64,000 bases of DNA, from NCBI RefSeq assembly GCF_002076895.1, contig NZ_CP020465.1, positions 4,588,001-4,652,000 of the forward strand. Reading direction: 5' to 3'. Shown piece by piece: positions 1-9,750 of the stretch. Both the position numbers and the translations under genes were made by a program. Position 1 is the stretch's first letter; every line of letters begins with the position of its first letter. The notes beneath the pieces were generated by a model. That model worked only from the letters and a program-made list of their open reading frames with translations. It was not told the origin of the DNA and ran no database searches. Origin of the DNA: Cognaticolwellia beringensis (GTDB lineage Bacteria; Pseudomonadota; Gammaproteobacteria; Enterobacterales; Alteromonadaceae).

Positions 1-2
1 CT

Positions 3-353
3 GAAAATATTCAAGACTCGCTCAGTTATCATTTGCAGCATCGATTAAATATGATGGCTAACCCTGAGCAAAAACATTTTGTCTATCCGGTGATTAAAAC
101 ATCAGGTTCTATCAAAAACTATGTTTATCAATATGACGGTGAAGAAGAACTCATGTTGCCATATGGTTTGGTAAAAACCATTAAACTTAAACGGGAAGTT
201 ATTGAGAAGAAACGTGTAACTTATGCCTGGTTCGCACCAGAACTAGATTACCTGTTAGTTAAACTTCATCAAATTAAAGGTGATGTAGATCAATTTGAAG
301 CACAGTTAAAGTCTGTTACCGCCATTAAAGCGGCGACACCGGAAAAAAAATAG
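3..353 (+). CDS. DUF3108 family protein, C-terminal part (partial)
   Basis: The reading frame is open from the left edge of the window, so this is the 3' part of a gene whose start lies outside. The residues around YDGEEELMLPYG and the following basic stretch, then a W-F-A-P-E motif and a hydrophobic LLVKLHQIK segment, resemble the C-terminal half of DUF3108 proteins, which are usually secreted or periplasmic. The function is unknown. A TTG at 33 opens a shorter frame, but the codons upstream also read sensibly (ENIQDSLSYHL), so the gene is truncated by the window rather than starting there. It converges on the yafJ gene over a shared hairpin. Confidence 0.7.
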   Translation, partial: ENIQDSLSYHLQHRLNMMANPEQKHFVYPVIKTSGSIKNYVYQYDGEEELMLPYGLVKTIKLKREVIEKKRVTYAWFAPELDYLLVKLHQIKGDVDQFEAQLKSVTAIKAATPEKK

Positions 354-364
354 CTAAGTGAGAA

Positions 365-396
365 ATGGCTAAGCAAAATTTACTTTTCTTAGCCAT
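365..396. terminator. Convergent hairpin terminator
   Basis: The 9-bp arms ATGGCTAAG and CTTAGCCAT flank a T-rich loop. It lies between two convergent genes (ends at 353 and 442) and could serve both. Confidence 0.6.
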
Positions 397-441
397 ATCG
401 CTTATGTCACTTTGCTAACCATACAATTTTTACTCACTTGC

Positions 442-1221
442 TTAGCTGCTTTGGTAAATTAATTGCCCTTTACAAAACAACAACCCTTCACCTTTTTGCA
501 TTTTATGCCATGTTTCATCATCAGTTAATGGTTGTGTTGCCACGACCGTAACGATATCATTTTCAGTGGTTTCTTGATCAAAGTTCACTACCATTTCTGC
601 ATCAATTAAACTCGCTTTACCAAACGGCGCCCGTCGAGTTAGCCAATGTAAATTATTGGTACAATAAACTAATAAAAAGTCACCATCAGTTAACAATAAA
701 TTAAACACACCGAGCTCATTAATTTGCTTACATAACCCAATTACATAATGAAATAAGTCTTCTGAGTTAGGCTCATCGCCGTCAAACCTTTGTAAAAGCT
801 GATCTAATATCCAACAAAATGCATGCTCACTATCCGTTTCTCCAATGGGCAAATGATACTTTGTTGCTAACCTAGATTGAAAGTCAGCTAATTGGCCATT
901 GTGTGCATAAGTCCAATTTTTACCCCACATAGGGCGAATAAACGGGTGGGTGTTCACCAAAGATACATTGCCAGAATTTGCTTGACGTATATGACAGATC
1001 ACCGTTTCACTTTTAATCGGGTAATCCGTCACCAATTGGGCAATGGGCGAATGGGCGCTAGGTAGCGGATCTTTAAAGCTGCGACAGCCCTTGCCTTCAT
1101 AAAAAGTAATACCCCAGCCATCTTTATGCGGGCCGGTATTACCACCGCGCTGCATTAAGCCACTAAAACTAAAACAAATATCTGTAGGTACATTGGCACT
1201 CATGGCCATTAATTCACACAT
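442..1221 (-). CDS. yafJ: Class II glutamine amidotransferase, YafJ family
   Basis: Encodes 259 aa starting MCELMAMSAN. Cys2 follows the initiator Met, as needed for an N-terminal nucleophile amidotransferase after Met removal, so this start is preferred over an in-frame ATG 7 codons upstream. Supporting motifs are RGGNTGPHKDGWGITFYEG, CHIRQANSG and THPFIRPMWGKNWTYAHNG, the glutamine-binding loops of the GATase_6/YafJ group. Family members hydrolyse glutamine to release ammonia, but the acceptor of YafJ-type stand-alone domains is not established. It is divergent from fadE and may share the regulatory interval. Confidence 0.88.
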   Translation of the reverse strand: MCELMAMSANVPTDICFSFSGLMQRGGNTGPHKDGWGITFYEGKGCRSFKDPLPSAHSPIAQLVTDYPIKSETVICHIRQANSGNVSLVNTHPFIRPMWGKNWTYAHNGQLADFQSRLATKYHLPIGETDSEHAFCWILDQLLQRFDGDEPNSEDLFHYVIGLCKQINELGVFNLLLTDGDFLLVYCTNNLHWLTRRAPFGKASLIDAEMVVNFDQETTENDIVTVVATQPLTDDETWHKMQKGEGLLFCKGQLIYQSS

Positions 1222-1492
1222 ATAATAGAACCAACTAAACAATAAATTGATAGGATAAATACCAGAGAAATACAGTGTTGTAATTCAGGTATCAGTCAGG
1301 GAAAAAAAGTTGTACATCACTTAAAATCAAAACTTAAAATCGAATTAATCAAGGCTACTTAACCATTTTACGTTAATATGATCATTAATTAATACTGTTT
1401 TAACACACAACGACAAATAACCGCAGAATAGGCTGCTAAGTAACGATAAATAATTTGAAATTATACAGCAGACGAATTAAGCTTAATCACTA

Positions 1493-1509
1493 ATCTGGTC
1501 TGACCTTAA
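1493..1509. promoter_or_regulatory. Candidate FadR operator upstream of fadE
   Basis: The sequence ATCTGGTCTGACCTTAA contains TGGTCTGACC, an exact match to the TGGTCNGACC core of the GntR-family FadR operator. It lies about 38 bp before the fadE start codon, a position compatible with repression released by long-chain acyl-CoA. The right half-site is weaker than consensus. The rest of 1222-1546 shows only AT-rich sequence. Confidence 0.6.
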
Positions 1510-1546
1510 CCAGCGTCGACCAAAACATCAACATTAAGGATCAAAT

Positions 1547-3964
1547 GTGGACTACTTAACTTGGATACTCATTGCTATAGCGTTAAGCGGGTATATGGCT
1601 TATTCACGCGCCTCACTATCAACATTTACCATCGCATTTACCTTGCTGATGATTGTGGGTACTTTCTTCGATGTCATCGGTTTCTTCGGCTGGCTAATTT
1701 TTGCCATTATTGCCCTGCCACTAAATATTGCTGATATTCGAAAGCAGTATATTTCGAACCCTTTACTTACTATGTTTCGGGGCATTATGCCTGAAATGTC
1801 AGAAACTGAACAAGAAGCCATAGATGCTGGCACCACCTGGTTTGAAGCAGAGTTATTTCGTGGTACACCTGATTGGAAAAAGCTACACAACTACCCTAAA
1901 CCAAGATTAAGCGCAGAAGAACAAGCATTTCTAGACGGGCCGGTAGAAGAAGTTTGTCGCATGACTGACGATTGGCAAACAACTCATGAGCTTGCTGATT
2001 TAACACCTGAAGTGTGGCAATACCTAAAAGATAATAAGTTCTTCGCGATGATTATCAAAAAGCAATATGGTGGTCTTGAGTTTTGCGCTTATGCTCAATC
2101 TCGTGTTTTACAAAAGCTTTCAAGCGTGAGTACCGTTTTATCGTCTACTGTCGGTGTGCCGAATTCACTCGGGCCTGGCGAATTATTGCAGCACTACGGT
2201 ACAAAAGAACAACAAGATTATTATTTACCACGCTTAGTAAAAGGCGATGAAATCCCTTGTTTCGCCTTAACTAGCCCTGAAGCGGGTTCAGATGCTGGCG
2301 CTATACCTGACTACGGCATTGTTTGTCGTGGTGAGTTTAACGGTGAAGAAGTGTTAGGTATGCGCTTAACGTGGAACAAACGTTACATAACCTTAGCACC
2401 TGTTGCGACAGTATTAGGCTTAGCATTTAAATTACAAGACCCTGATCACCTATTAGGTGAAGAAGAAAACTTAGGTATTACCTGTGCATTAATACCAACA
2501 GATATTGAAGGCGTTATTACCGGCCGTCGTCATTTCCCACTTAACGTGCCATTTCAAAATGGCCCAACCCAAGGTGATGACGTTTTCGTCCCCTTAAGTT
2601 ACATCATAGGTGGCCCAGAAATGGCAGGACAAGGCTGGCGTATGCTGGTTGAATGTTTGTCAGTTGGCCGTGCGATTACCTTGCCTTCAAATAGTACTGG
2701 CGGAATAAAGTCATTAGCGTTGGCAACGGGTGCTTATAGTCGTATTCGTCGTCAATTTAAAATATCTATAGGTAAAATGGAAGGTGTTGAAGAAGCCTTA
2801 GCCCGTATTGGTGGTAATGCTTACTTAATGGATGCAGTAACCACGATGTCGACAGGCGCAATTGATATGGGCGAAAAGCCAAGTGTAGTTTCGGCTATCG
2901 CTAAATATCATTTAACCGAAAAAATGCGCTCGTGTGTGGCAGATGCTATGGATATTCATGGCGGTAAAGGTATTTGTATGGGTCCAGGTAACTACTTGGC
3001 TCGCTCATATCAAGGCGCTCCAGTGGCCATTACCGTAGAAGGTGCAAACATACTAACGCGTAGCATGATTATATATGGACAAGGCGCTATTCGCTGTCAT
3101 CCGTATGTGCTTGCAGAATTATCAGCAGCAAATAATCAAGATAAAGACCAAGCATTAAATGATTTTGATCATGCTTTGTTTGGCCATATTGGCTTTGCTA
3201 TTAGTAATATTTGCCGCAGTGTTTGGTTTTCATTTACCGGCAGTTATGCCCTAAGTGCACCTTATAATGATGATACTAGACGTTATTACCAGTTAATGAC
3301 GCGTTTTAGTTCAAATTTAGCCATGCTTTCAGATATTGCTATGTTGACCCTTGGTGGTGATTTAAAGCGCAGAGAACGCATTTCAGCGCGACTAGGTGAT
3401 ATCTTAAGTTACCTATACTTAGCCTCTGCAACGCTTAAACGATATAACGATGAAGGTCGTCAAAGTGCTGACTTACCTCTTGTTCAGTGGGCCTTAGAAG
3501 ACAGCCTGTTTAAAACTCAACAAGCCATTGATGAGCTTATTAGCAACTTCCCAAATCGGGTAGTGGCGAAAGTATTAAGACTTATCATTTTACCGCTCGG
3601 CTGTTGGTTGAAAAAGCCGTCGGATACCACAGATCATAAAGTTGCTGCGTTATTACAGTACCCAAATGAAACGCGCACACGCTTAGGACAAGGCCAATAC
3701 CTGACTCGTGAGCCTGGAAATGTTTTAGGTCAGTTAGAACAAACGCTTGAAGATATTATTGCTTGCGAACCTATTTTTGACAAAATTTGTCGTGAACTAG
3801 GTCAACGCCTGCCATTTTATCAACTTGATCTTGTGGCTGAGAAAGGCCTAGCGGCAAACATTATTACTGAAGAAGAAGCGGCATTACTTACGGCTACTGA
3901 GGTTTCGCGTAAAGCGACCATTGATGTTGATGACTTTGACTCTGACTACTTAAAAGCAGGTTAA
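1547..3964 (+). CDS. fadE: Acyl-CoA dehydrogenase FadE
   Basis: Encodes 805 aa, close to E. coli FadE (814 aa). It catalyses the first step of fatty-acid beta-oxidation, FAD-dependent alpha,beta-dehydrogenation of acyl-CoA. Two or three hydrophobic segments at residues 1-60 suggest membrane association, as in E. coli. The dehydrogenase core follows, with [18 protein letters not shown] (flavin/substrate loop), [12 protein letters not shown] and [18 protein letters not shown] in the catalytic region, then a long FadE-specific C-terminal part. The start is GTG at 1547, 6 nt after an AAGGA ribosome-binding site; the ATG two bases earlier is out of frame. A FadR-like box precedes it and a strong terminator follows. 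Confidence 0.95.
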   Translation: MDYLTWILIAIALSGYMAYSRASLSTFTIAFTLLMIVGTFFDVIGFFGWLIFAIIALPLNIADIRKQYISNPLLTMFRGIMPEMSETEQEAIDAGTTWFEAELFRGTPDWKKLHNYPKPRLSAEEQAFLDGPVEEVCRMTDDWQTTHELADLTPEVWQYLKDNKFFAMIIKKQYGGLEFCAYAQSRVLQKLSSVSTVLSSTVGVPNSLGPGELLQHYGTKEQQDYYLPRLVKGDEIPCFALTSPEAGSDAGAIPDYGIVCRGEFNGEEVLGMRLTWNKRYITLAPVATVLGLAFKLQDPDHLLGEEENLGITCALIPTDIEGVITGRRHFPLNVPFQNGPTQGDDVFVPLSYIIGGPEMAGQGWRMLVECLSVGRAITLPSNSTGGIKSLALATGAYSRIRRQFKISIGKMEGVEEALARIGGNAYLMDAVTTMSTGAIDMGEKPSVVSAIAKYHLTEKMRSCVADAMDIHGGKGICMGPGNYLARSYQGAPVAITVEGANILTRSMIIYGQGAIRCHPYVLAELSAANNQDKDQALNDFDHALFGHIGFAISNICRSVWFSFTGSYALSAPYNDDTRRYYQLMTRFSSNLAMLSDIAMLTLGGDLKRRERISARLGDILSYLYLASATLKRYNDEGRQSADLPLVQWALEDSLFKTQQAIDELISNFPNRVVAKVLRLIILPLGCWLKKPSDTTDHKVAALLQYPNETRTRLGQGQYLTREPGNVLGQLEQTLEDIIACEPIFDKICRELGQRLPFYQLDLVAEKGLAANIITEEEAALLTATEVSRKATIDVDDFDSDYLKAG

Positions 3965-3994
3965 TCACCGTTATTCATTAAAAATGACTGTCAC

Positions 3995-4034
3995 AAAGCC
4001 CATTACTGCGAATAGCAATAATGGGCTTTTTTTT
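3995..4034 (+). terminator. Rho-independent terminator of fadE
   Basis: AAAGCCCATTA pairs with TAATGGGCTTT and is followed by a run of T. It lies 30 bp after the fadE stop. The remaining 330 bp up to the next gene are AT-rich with no further gene seen. Confidence 0.85.
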
Positions 4035-4366
4035 AGTTATGATTAAAGGAGTAAATTGAACAAATAACAATTTTTATAAAAAAAAGTAAAAATCCCCCGC
4101 AACAAAAACCTTTACAGCTATCCAACTAAAGCTTTGTTCAACTTAATAAAATAAGTTAAATTAACACATAATAATCTAGCGTTTAACTAGCGTAAGTCAT
4201 TTAAACAAACCTTAATAGGTACCCAAAAACAAATGCTACAAAATTTTATTTTGGGCATACGCACAGTATTTTTCCGTATAATAAACAGAGTGTAAATCTT
4301 TTTACTTAAAACCCTAACACAGCAACAAGCATTCTTTATTGAAAAGAATTATATAAGGTTAATCAT

Positions 4367-5419
4367 ATGAAATATGTTCGATTAGGCAGTAGCGCATTAG
4401 ATGTGTCGACTGTTTGTTTAGGCAGTATGACCTGGGGCTTTCAAAACAATCAAAGTGATGCCAATGCCCAACTCGACTATGCTCAATCAGCAGGTATAAA
4501 TTTTATTGATACTGCCGAAATGTACGCGATACCTCCGACAGAAAAAACCTATGGTAAAACCGAGGAAATTATTGGCCATTGGCTTAATGCTAATCCTTCA
4601 CGTCGAAAAAACATTGTCTTAACGTCAAAAATTTCTGGACCAGGTTTTTCCTATATTCGTGATGGCAGTGACATATCAGGAGCCAATGTTATTGCCGCGG
4701 TTGAAAGCTCATTAAAACGTTTACAAACCGATTATATCGATCTTTACCAGTTACATTGGCCTAACCGTCAATCACCACACTTTGGTAATCACTGGCCGAA
4801 TAACATCAACTATACGCAAGTTAATGCTGAACAACAAAATGAAGAAATGTTAGATATTCTCCAAGGATTAGATAGCTGTGTTAAAGCAGGAAAAATACGC
4901 TATTGTGGCCTATCAGACGATACACCGTGGGGCATTAATCAGTACCTTAAACTCAGCGCAGAGCACAATTTACCGCGCATGGTATCAATACAAAATGAAT
5001 TCAGTTTGTTACATACCAAAGACTGGCCCTATTTAATTGAAAATTGTGTGCATGAAGATATCGCCTATTTACCTTGGTCACCACTTGCTACCGGCGCACT
5101 TACCGGTAAGTATCTTAATGGTCAACGCCCAAAAGGTAGCCGCTGGACGTTTGGACAACGCCATGGTCTTTATAGAGATAATGCTAATACTGACGCAGCG
5201 GTTAGAGCATATTTAGACATAGCTAAACGGCATAACATTACGCCAGCACACTTGGCTTTAGCTTGGTGTGAACAAGTCAATGGCGTGACTTCAACCATTA
5301 TTGGTGCTACCAACCTGCAACAGCTAGAAGAAAATATAGCGGCATTCAAACAACCACTAACAACAGAAGTACTCGAAGAGATTAAGCAAGCATTAAGGCA
5401 GTTTCCGTCACCGTTTTAG
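4367..5419 (+). CDS. tas: Aldo/keto reductase, Tas family
   Basis: Encodes 350 aa, close to E. coli Tas (346 aa). It is an NADP(H)-dependent aldo/keto reductase with a TIM-barrel fold. The N-terminus MKYVRLGSSALDVSTVCLG and the motifs GINFIDTAEMYAIPP (catalytic Asp and Tyr), LTSKISGPG, DYIDLYQLHWPNR and IIGATNLQQLEENI (cofactor phosphate-binding loop) fit the family. Its physiological substrate is unknown; the E. coli protein was found through suppression of a tyrosine auxotrophy. It stands alone with an AAGG ribosome-binding site upstream and a hairpin downstream. Confidence 0.88.
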   Translation: MKYVRLGSSALDVSTVCLGSMTWGFQNNQSDANAQLDYAQSAGINFIDTAEMYAIPPTEKTYGKTEEIIGHWLNANPSRRKNIVLTSKISGPGFSYIRDGSDISGANVIAAVESSLKRLQTDYIDLYQLHWPNRQSPHFGNHWPNNINYTQVNAEQQNEEMLDILQGLDSCVKAGKIRYCGLSDDTPWGINQYLKLSAEHNLPRMVSIQNEFSLLHTKDWPYLIENCVHEDIAYLPWSPLATGALTGKYLNGQRPKGSRWTFGQRHGLYRDNANTDAAVRAYLDIAKRHNITPAHLALAWCEQVNGVTSTIIGATNLQQLEENIAAFKQPLTTEVLEEIKQALRQFPSPF

Positions 5420-5474
5420 TCATAAAGAGCCTTTAACAAGGCATATATTAACGTTAATTAATGAGAATGAAGTA

Positions 5475-5508
5475 TATAGCTGCTGCGCTATTTATCGTTG
5501 CAGCTATA
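5475..5508. terminator. Hairpin terminator between tas and DUF1801 gene
   Basis: TATAGCTGC pairs with GCAGCTATA and T-rich sequence follows. It overlaps the last codons of the convergent minus-strand gene, so it may end both transcripts. Confidence 0.5.
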
Positions 5509-5886
5509 TTTATTTTGCATTTCCTTAACCGACAAATTCGCAATGACTTTTAAAACATCAAGATCGATATCCTCAAGCTTATTGATGTATAAGCAAGACT
5601 GCCCCACTTTATGTTTGCCAAGTATTTTTAATTGTGACTGAAATGTTGAAAACCCAGGCATAATATAAATAGCAATATTTTGCTTACGTGGTGAAAAGCC
5701 AATAACCATGCTATCGCCCTCTCGTCCACTTTCATATTTATAATGATATTGTCCAAAACCTATGATATTGCCATGCAGACTAGGTTGATAGCCTGACGCA
5801 TCAGCTAATAAATTGACCAGTTTTCGGCTATCATCTTGTTTAGTTTTATTGTCAATAGCAGCGATAAATCTCGTAATTTCATCCAT
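5488..5886 (-). CDS. DUF1801 domain protein
   Basis: Encodes 132 aa beginning MDEITRFIAA, placed after an AGGAGG ribosome-binding site; an upstream in-frame ATG would place that site inside the coding region. Visible features are an N-terminal helix rich in charged residues, PSLHGNIIGFGQYHYKYESG and GFSPRKQNIAIYIMPGF, typical of the YdhG-like DUF1801 fold. No catalytic activity is established for this family. It is not in an operon with its neighbours: hairpins lie on both sides. Confidence 0.8.
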   Translation of the reverse strand: MDEITRFIAAIDNKTKQDDSRKLVNLLADASGYQPSLHGNIIGFGQYHYKYESGREGDSMVIGFSPRKQNIAIYIMPGFSTFQSQLKILGKHKVGQSCLYINKLEDIDLDVLKVIANLSVKEMQNKYSCNDK

Positions 5887-5953
5887 AAAACCTCCTCTTT
5901 GAGTTAACAACAAGAGTATAAACCAAAATATTCACTTGAGCCGATAGATCGAA

Positions 5954-5985
5954 AAAGGCTGTATTTCAAATGAAATACAGCCTTT
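5954..5985 (-). terminator. Terminator of the acyl-CoA dehydrogenase gene
   Basis: A perfect inverted repeat, AAAGGCTGTATTTCA against TGAAATACAGCCTTT with a 2-nt loop. It lies 45 bp beyond the stop of the minus-strand gene at 6030. Confidence 0.8.
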
Positions 5986-6029
5986 AAATTTTATTGTCTA
6001 AATCGAACTAACTAACTAATGCTTAAAGA

Positions 6030-7850
6030 TTACAAGAAAGATAATAACTCTTCATCTAACTGCATTAAGGTTTTCGGGTCTGCCATCATAGTTACAGCTA
6101 AAGACTTAGTACGGGGTAATAAACGTTCAAAGTAGAATTCTGCCGTTTTAATTTTTGCACGGTAGAAGTCTCTATTTTCAACATCAGTCGCTAATTTTTC
6201 ATACGCAGCTTGTGCCATTTGCGCCCAAAAATATGCCATAACGATATAACCTGAGTACATTAAAAAGTCGACAGATGCTGAACCGATAACGTCACGATCT
6301 TTTTTCGCTTTAAGCCCTAAACGAATAGTGTATTGTTGCCATTTAGCTACGGTAGTACTTAGAGGCCAGATAAACTTGTTCATTTGACGTCTATGTGGAT
6401 TACTCGAGATCATACTCTTGTCTTTACAGAAAATAAGCACTTCTTTTGCAAATGCATTTAAAGATTTACCACGCGTCATCAGTACTTTACGGCCTAATAA
6501 ATCAAGCGCTTGAATACCTGTGGTACCTTCATAAAGTGTTGAAATACGGGTATCACGAACAATTTGTTCCATGCCCCATTCTTTAATAAAACCATGACCA
6601 CCAAAAATTTGTAAACCATGGTTAGCACTTTCTTGTCCGAGCTCAGTTAAAAATGCTTTTAAGATTGGCGTGATAAAACCTAAACGATTATCGGCTTTTT
6701 TACGCTCCTCTTCAGATTTGCCATTTTCTATTTCATCAACCAACTTTGCGGTGTAATAAATCATCGCACGGCCGCCTTCACTGATGGCTTTTTGGGTCAT
6801 GAGCATTTTGCGAACATCAGGATGAACAATAATAGGATCAGCCACTTTCTCAGGATGTTTAGTACCCGATAAAGAACGCATAGACAAACGCTCTTTTGCA
6901 TAGATTAACGAGTTTTGATAAGCCAATTCAGCCGCACACACACCTTGCAGTGCTGTACCAACACGCGCGGTATTCATAAAGGTGAACATACATTCTAAGC
7001 CTTTATTTTCCGGGCCAATTAACACGCCTTTAGCATTGTCAAAATTAAGTACTGCCGTTACCGACGCTTTTATGCCCATTTTGTGTTCAATTGAACCACA
7101 AGAAACATTATTGAATTCGCCAATAGTCCCTTGTTCATCGGTTTGATTTTTAGGAACGATAAAGAGTGAAATACCTTTCGTACCTTCAGGCGCGCCTGGT
7201 AACCTTGCCAATACGATGTGAATAATGTTTTCTGTTAAGTCATGCTCACCGGCAGAGATAAAAATTTTCGTCCCGGTAAGGTTATAAGTACCATCACCAT
7301 TTGGCTCTGCTTTAGTTTTAACTTGACCTAAATCTGTACCACATTGCGGCTCGGTTAAACACATGGTACCGGTCCACGAGCCTTCTATAAGTCGTGTAAG
7401 GTATAATTCTTTTTGCTCATCAGTACCGTGCGTGTGAATAGTATTCATAGCGCCGTGACTTAAACCTGGATACATCGCCCATGACCAGTTTGCCGTGCCC
7501 ATCATTTCAGACATTACCATACCAAGTGACGCAGGTAAGCCCTGGCCACCGTGTTCAACAGCATGCGGTAAACTAGGCCAGCCACCTTCAACAAATTTTT
7601 GATACGCTTCTTTAAAACCTTTTGGCGTTGTTACAACACCATTGTCAAAGGTACAACCTTCTTCATCACCGCTTTGGTTAAGAGGAAGGAGTTCATTTTC
7701 ACTAAATTTTGCACACTCTTCCATAATAGCATCAACCAAATCAGGTGTTGCTTCTTCAAATTCAGGATGCTTTTGGTAATGCTCGTAATAATTAAATACA
7801 TCTTCAAACAAAAATTTGATGTCTGCTATCGGCGCTTTATAACTTAGCAT
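6030..7850 (-). CDS. Acyl-CoA dehydrogenase with C-terminal extension (FadE5-like)
   Basis: Encodes 606 aa, the usual length of the large acyl-CoA dehydrogenase group that carries an extra N-terminal helix and a C-terminal domain. It oxidises acyl-CoA thioesters using FAD and passes electrons to ETF. Key segments are TGTMCLTEPQCGTDLGQVKTK (flavin loop), TGTKIFISAGEHDLTENI, GIKASVTAVLNFDNAKGVLIG, QIFGGHGFIKEWGMEQIVRD and TLYEGTTGIQALDLLGRK, where the Glu of YEGTTG is the likely catalytic base. Chain-length preference cannot be read from sequence. A FadR-like operator upstream, as at fadE, suggests shared control with beta-oxidation. Confidence 0.92.
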   Translation of the reverse strand: MLSYKAPIADIKFLFEDVFNYYEHYQKHPEFEEATPDLVDAIMEECAKFSENELLPLNQSGDEEGCTFDNGVVTTPKGFKEAYQKFVEGGWPSLPHAVEHGGQGLPASLGMVMSEMMGTANWSWAMYPGLSHGAMNTIHTHGTDEQKELYLTRLIEGSWTGTMCLTEPQCGTDLGQVKTKAEPNGDGTYNLTGTKIFISAGEHDLTENIIHIVLARLPGAPEGTKGISLFIVPKNQTDEQGTIGEFNNVSCGSIEHKMGIKASVTAVLNFDNAKGVLIGPENKGLECMFTFMNTARVGTALQGVCAAELAYQNSLIYAKERLSMRSLSGTKHPEKVADPIIVHPDVRKMLMTQKAISEGGRAMIYYTAKLVDEIENGKSEEERKKADNRLGFITPILKAFLTELGQESANHGLQIFGGHGFIKEWGMEQIVRDTRISTLYEGTTGIQALDLLGRKVLMTRGKSLNAFAKEVLIFCKDKSMISSNPHRRQMNKFIWPLSTTVAKWQQYTIRLGLKAKKDRDVIGSASVDFLMYSGYIVMAYFWAQMAQAAYEKLATDVENRDFYRAKIKTAEFYFERLLPRTKSLAVTMMADPKTLMQLDEELLSFL

Positions 7851-7926
7851 GGTTAACTCCTAACACTTTTAATAATAATTTTTTTGCATTTCTGCCTAAG
7901 TGCTATCGAGTATACACAGATTCGCC

Positions 7927-7942
7927 CACTGGTCCAACCACT
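7927..7942. promoter_or_regulatory. Candidate FadR operator upstream of acyl-CoA dehydrogenase
   Basis: CACTGGTCCAACCACT matches the FadR consensus (ACTGGTCCGACCAGT) with few differences. It lies 77 bp upstream of the minus-strand start codon. Together with the box at 1493 it suggests a local fatty-acid regulon. Confidence 0.6.
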
Positions 7943-8169
7943 AATTTAAATTTTAATAAAATTAACAACCAACAAACCTACTAAATAAATATAATCAGTT
8001 AGTTAAGCGCAATACCAGCTATTAAAATAATGATTAAAACTGCATATAACATGGAATAATTAGTGTTAATGGTTAAGAAATGACATTAAATAAGTAAATA
8101 AAAGAGCGATATATGAAGTAAGAGAGGTGCTTTAAGTGAGAGTAATGCACAAAAGTTTGTTGTTATAAA

Positions 8170-8630
8170 GTGATACAAGCCCCTAAAGCGAAGTTCAAAT
8201 GCATCAGCCAATCATTTAATCGAGCTACTCCCGAAGAGAAAATAAAACTATGTTTGTCTCTAGGAAAGTGAAGACTAGCTTGTTGTAAGCCAATAATGTC
8301 GAGTAAAGTAATAGCCAAACAGATCCTTGAGATCCAAACCCAAAAGTCAGGTATTCGCCAAAGCGGATTATTAATAATAAACACAACGGCAGCGCCTCGT
8401 AAGAGATAAATAACGGCAATATTAACTAATAAAACGCGAAGCTATGGTCGTTGGAAGATCAAACTCGCGATAGAAAAAATAACGTAACCAAACAACCAAT
8501 ACAGAGGTGATAGCCAAAATAATGTGATTGGTTGTTAGCTTCCAGACTCAACCATCTGCGCCATTTGCTCAAGCGCTCGTAATTACGCTACCAAGTCGTG
8601 CTAAAAGTATCTCACCAACATGTAATAATC
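8170..8630 (-). pseudogene. Remains of a small four-helix membrane protein gene
   Basis: The minus strand encodes broken stretches similar to the intact cassette protein at 30939-31358. EQMAQMVESGS, stop, QPIT aligns with EQMAVLADRGSIQPT. LIFQRP, stop, LR aligns with IIYRLPFIR. IYLLRG then matches IYLVRG, PDFWVWISRICLA matches PEFWVWSSVICLS, and the relic ends IIGLQQASL. At least two in-frame stops (TAA near 8536, TAG near 8443) and a probable frameshift near 8580 make it non-functional. The N-terminal part is hardly recognisable. Flanks 7943-8169 and 8631-8884 show no other gene. Confidence 0.7.
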
Positions 8631-8884
8631 AAAGCACATTTATATTTTTTTATGCTAAGTTTTCGCTGGCTGTCATTATTAGTCAACAGTTTTTAACCCA
8701 TGAAAATCGCAAGGTAAAGTGTATTATATTGGCCGATATTCCATCCTCGTGATAATGATTAACTGATTTTGATTTAATCATAGAAATACTTCAAACAGTT
8801 GAATATAATGCATTAAATTCGATAAACGATTTTTAGAATATTAATCGTGCTTAACAATATCTTATCAATGAGTAATTAAAGAAC

Positions 8885-9373
8885 ATGAAACTAAAAAATA
8901 CCCAGGGGTTTACCTTGATCGAGCTAGTACTCGTGATCGTTCTTCTTGGCATACTAGCTGCAACAGCGGCACCTAAATTCATTAACCTTAAAAGTGATGC
9001 GATTATTGCTAACCTCAACGCATTAGAAGGCAGTTTAAAATCGGCGAATCAGCTAGTTTATTCAAAATCTATTGTGCAAAATGAAACAATTGGAGATGGA
9101 GTCATCTCTATCGGTAATGTAAACGTTGACACTTATTATGGTTCAATAAAAGCCGACGCCCTTAATATTGTTAATGCTATTGATTCATCCTTTACGGTAC
9201 TGACTAGCCCAACCGCCTCATTTACTACCAATTGGGGAGTTTATAAGGTGCCGAATGCTGGAGTGCAAATTTTCCCAAATGGTTATGACATCTCGAGTAA
9301 TTGCCTATTATATTATATTGAAGCAGACGAAAATAATTCAGCGTTTTATTCACAAACCACCAATGGCTGCTAG
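8885..9373 (+). CDS. Type IV pilin-like protein (MshA-like prepilin)
   Basis: Encodes 162 aa. The N-terminus MKLKNTQGFTLIELVLVIV has the class III prepilin signal: a short basic leader, cleavage after Gly8 giving N-terminal Phe, Glu at +5, then a hydrophobic helix of about 25 residues. The C-terminal region carries two Cys (NCLLYY and the last residue), which could form the usual pilin disulfide loop. It may be an MSHA-type or minor pilin exported and methylated by the prepilin peptidase. No assembly genes adjoin it, so it is an orphan. A strong hairpin follows. Confidence 0.8.
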   Translation: MKLKNTQGFTLIELVLVIVLLGILAATAAPKFINLKSDAIIANLNALEGSLKSANQLVYSKSIVQNETIGDGVISIGNVNVDTYYGSIKADALNIVNAIDSSFTVLTSPTASFTTNWGVYKVPNAGVQIFPNGYDISSNCLLYYIEADENNSAFYSQTTNGC

Positions 9374-9424
9374 GCTTTCATATTGCCTTTAGTGACTACA
9401 GTCTTTAAAGTCAAAATTTAAAAT

Positions 9425-9464
9425 AAAACGAATAAAAACGTAAGGTATGGTTTTTATTCGTTTT
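9425..9464 (+). terminator. Terminator of the pilin-like gene
   Basis: A 15-bp perfect stem, AAAACGAATAAAAAC with its complement, and a 10-nt loop. Because the arms are A/T-rich it could work in both directions. The rest of 9374-9750 contains no gene that I can see. Confidence 0.75.
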
Positions 9465-9750
9465 CTGCTTAGCTTGCCATGATAAGCCCATGATAAATAA
9501 ATCATAAATCACTTCTAACCTAGCTCCCGCTTAATTCCCGCTTAGTTCAGCTAAACTTAACGCCAATTTCGGTTGAGTTGACGATACTGAAACTGTTCAC
9601 GCCTTTAATCTAGAAACAAAAATCATCCTATATGGCTACATTCAATTGGGCGAAAAAGTTAACTTAATTCATTCAAAACGCTGATACATACCCAAATAAA
9701 AAGTTGCGACTTTTTTATAAATTGGGCACTAAAACCTGAATGTTTTTTGT

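Noticed and set aside
8534..8542. GTTAGCT next to the relic gene read as an attC end
   Set aside because: No matching RYYYAAC partner or inner core blocks within 150 bp; one heptamer is not enough.
8163..8752. Three short frames (8163-8384, 8225-8419, 8528-8752) that look like genes
   Set aside because: They are fragments of, or overlap, one decayed gene in the minus strand; the plus-strand frame has no supporting feature.
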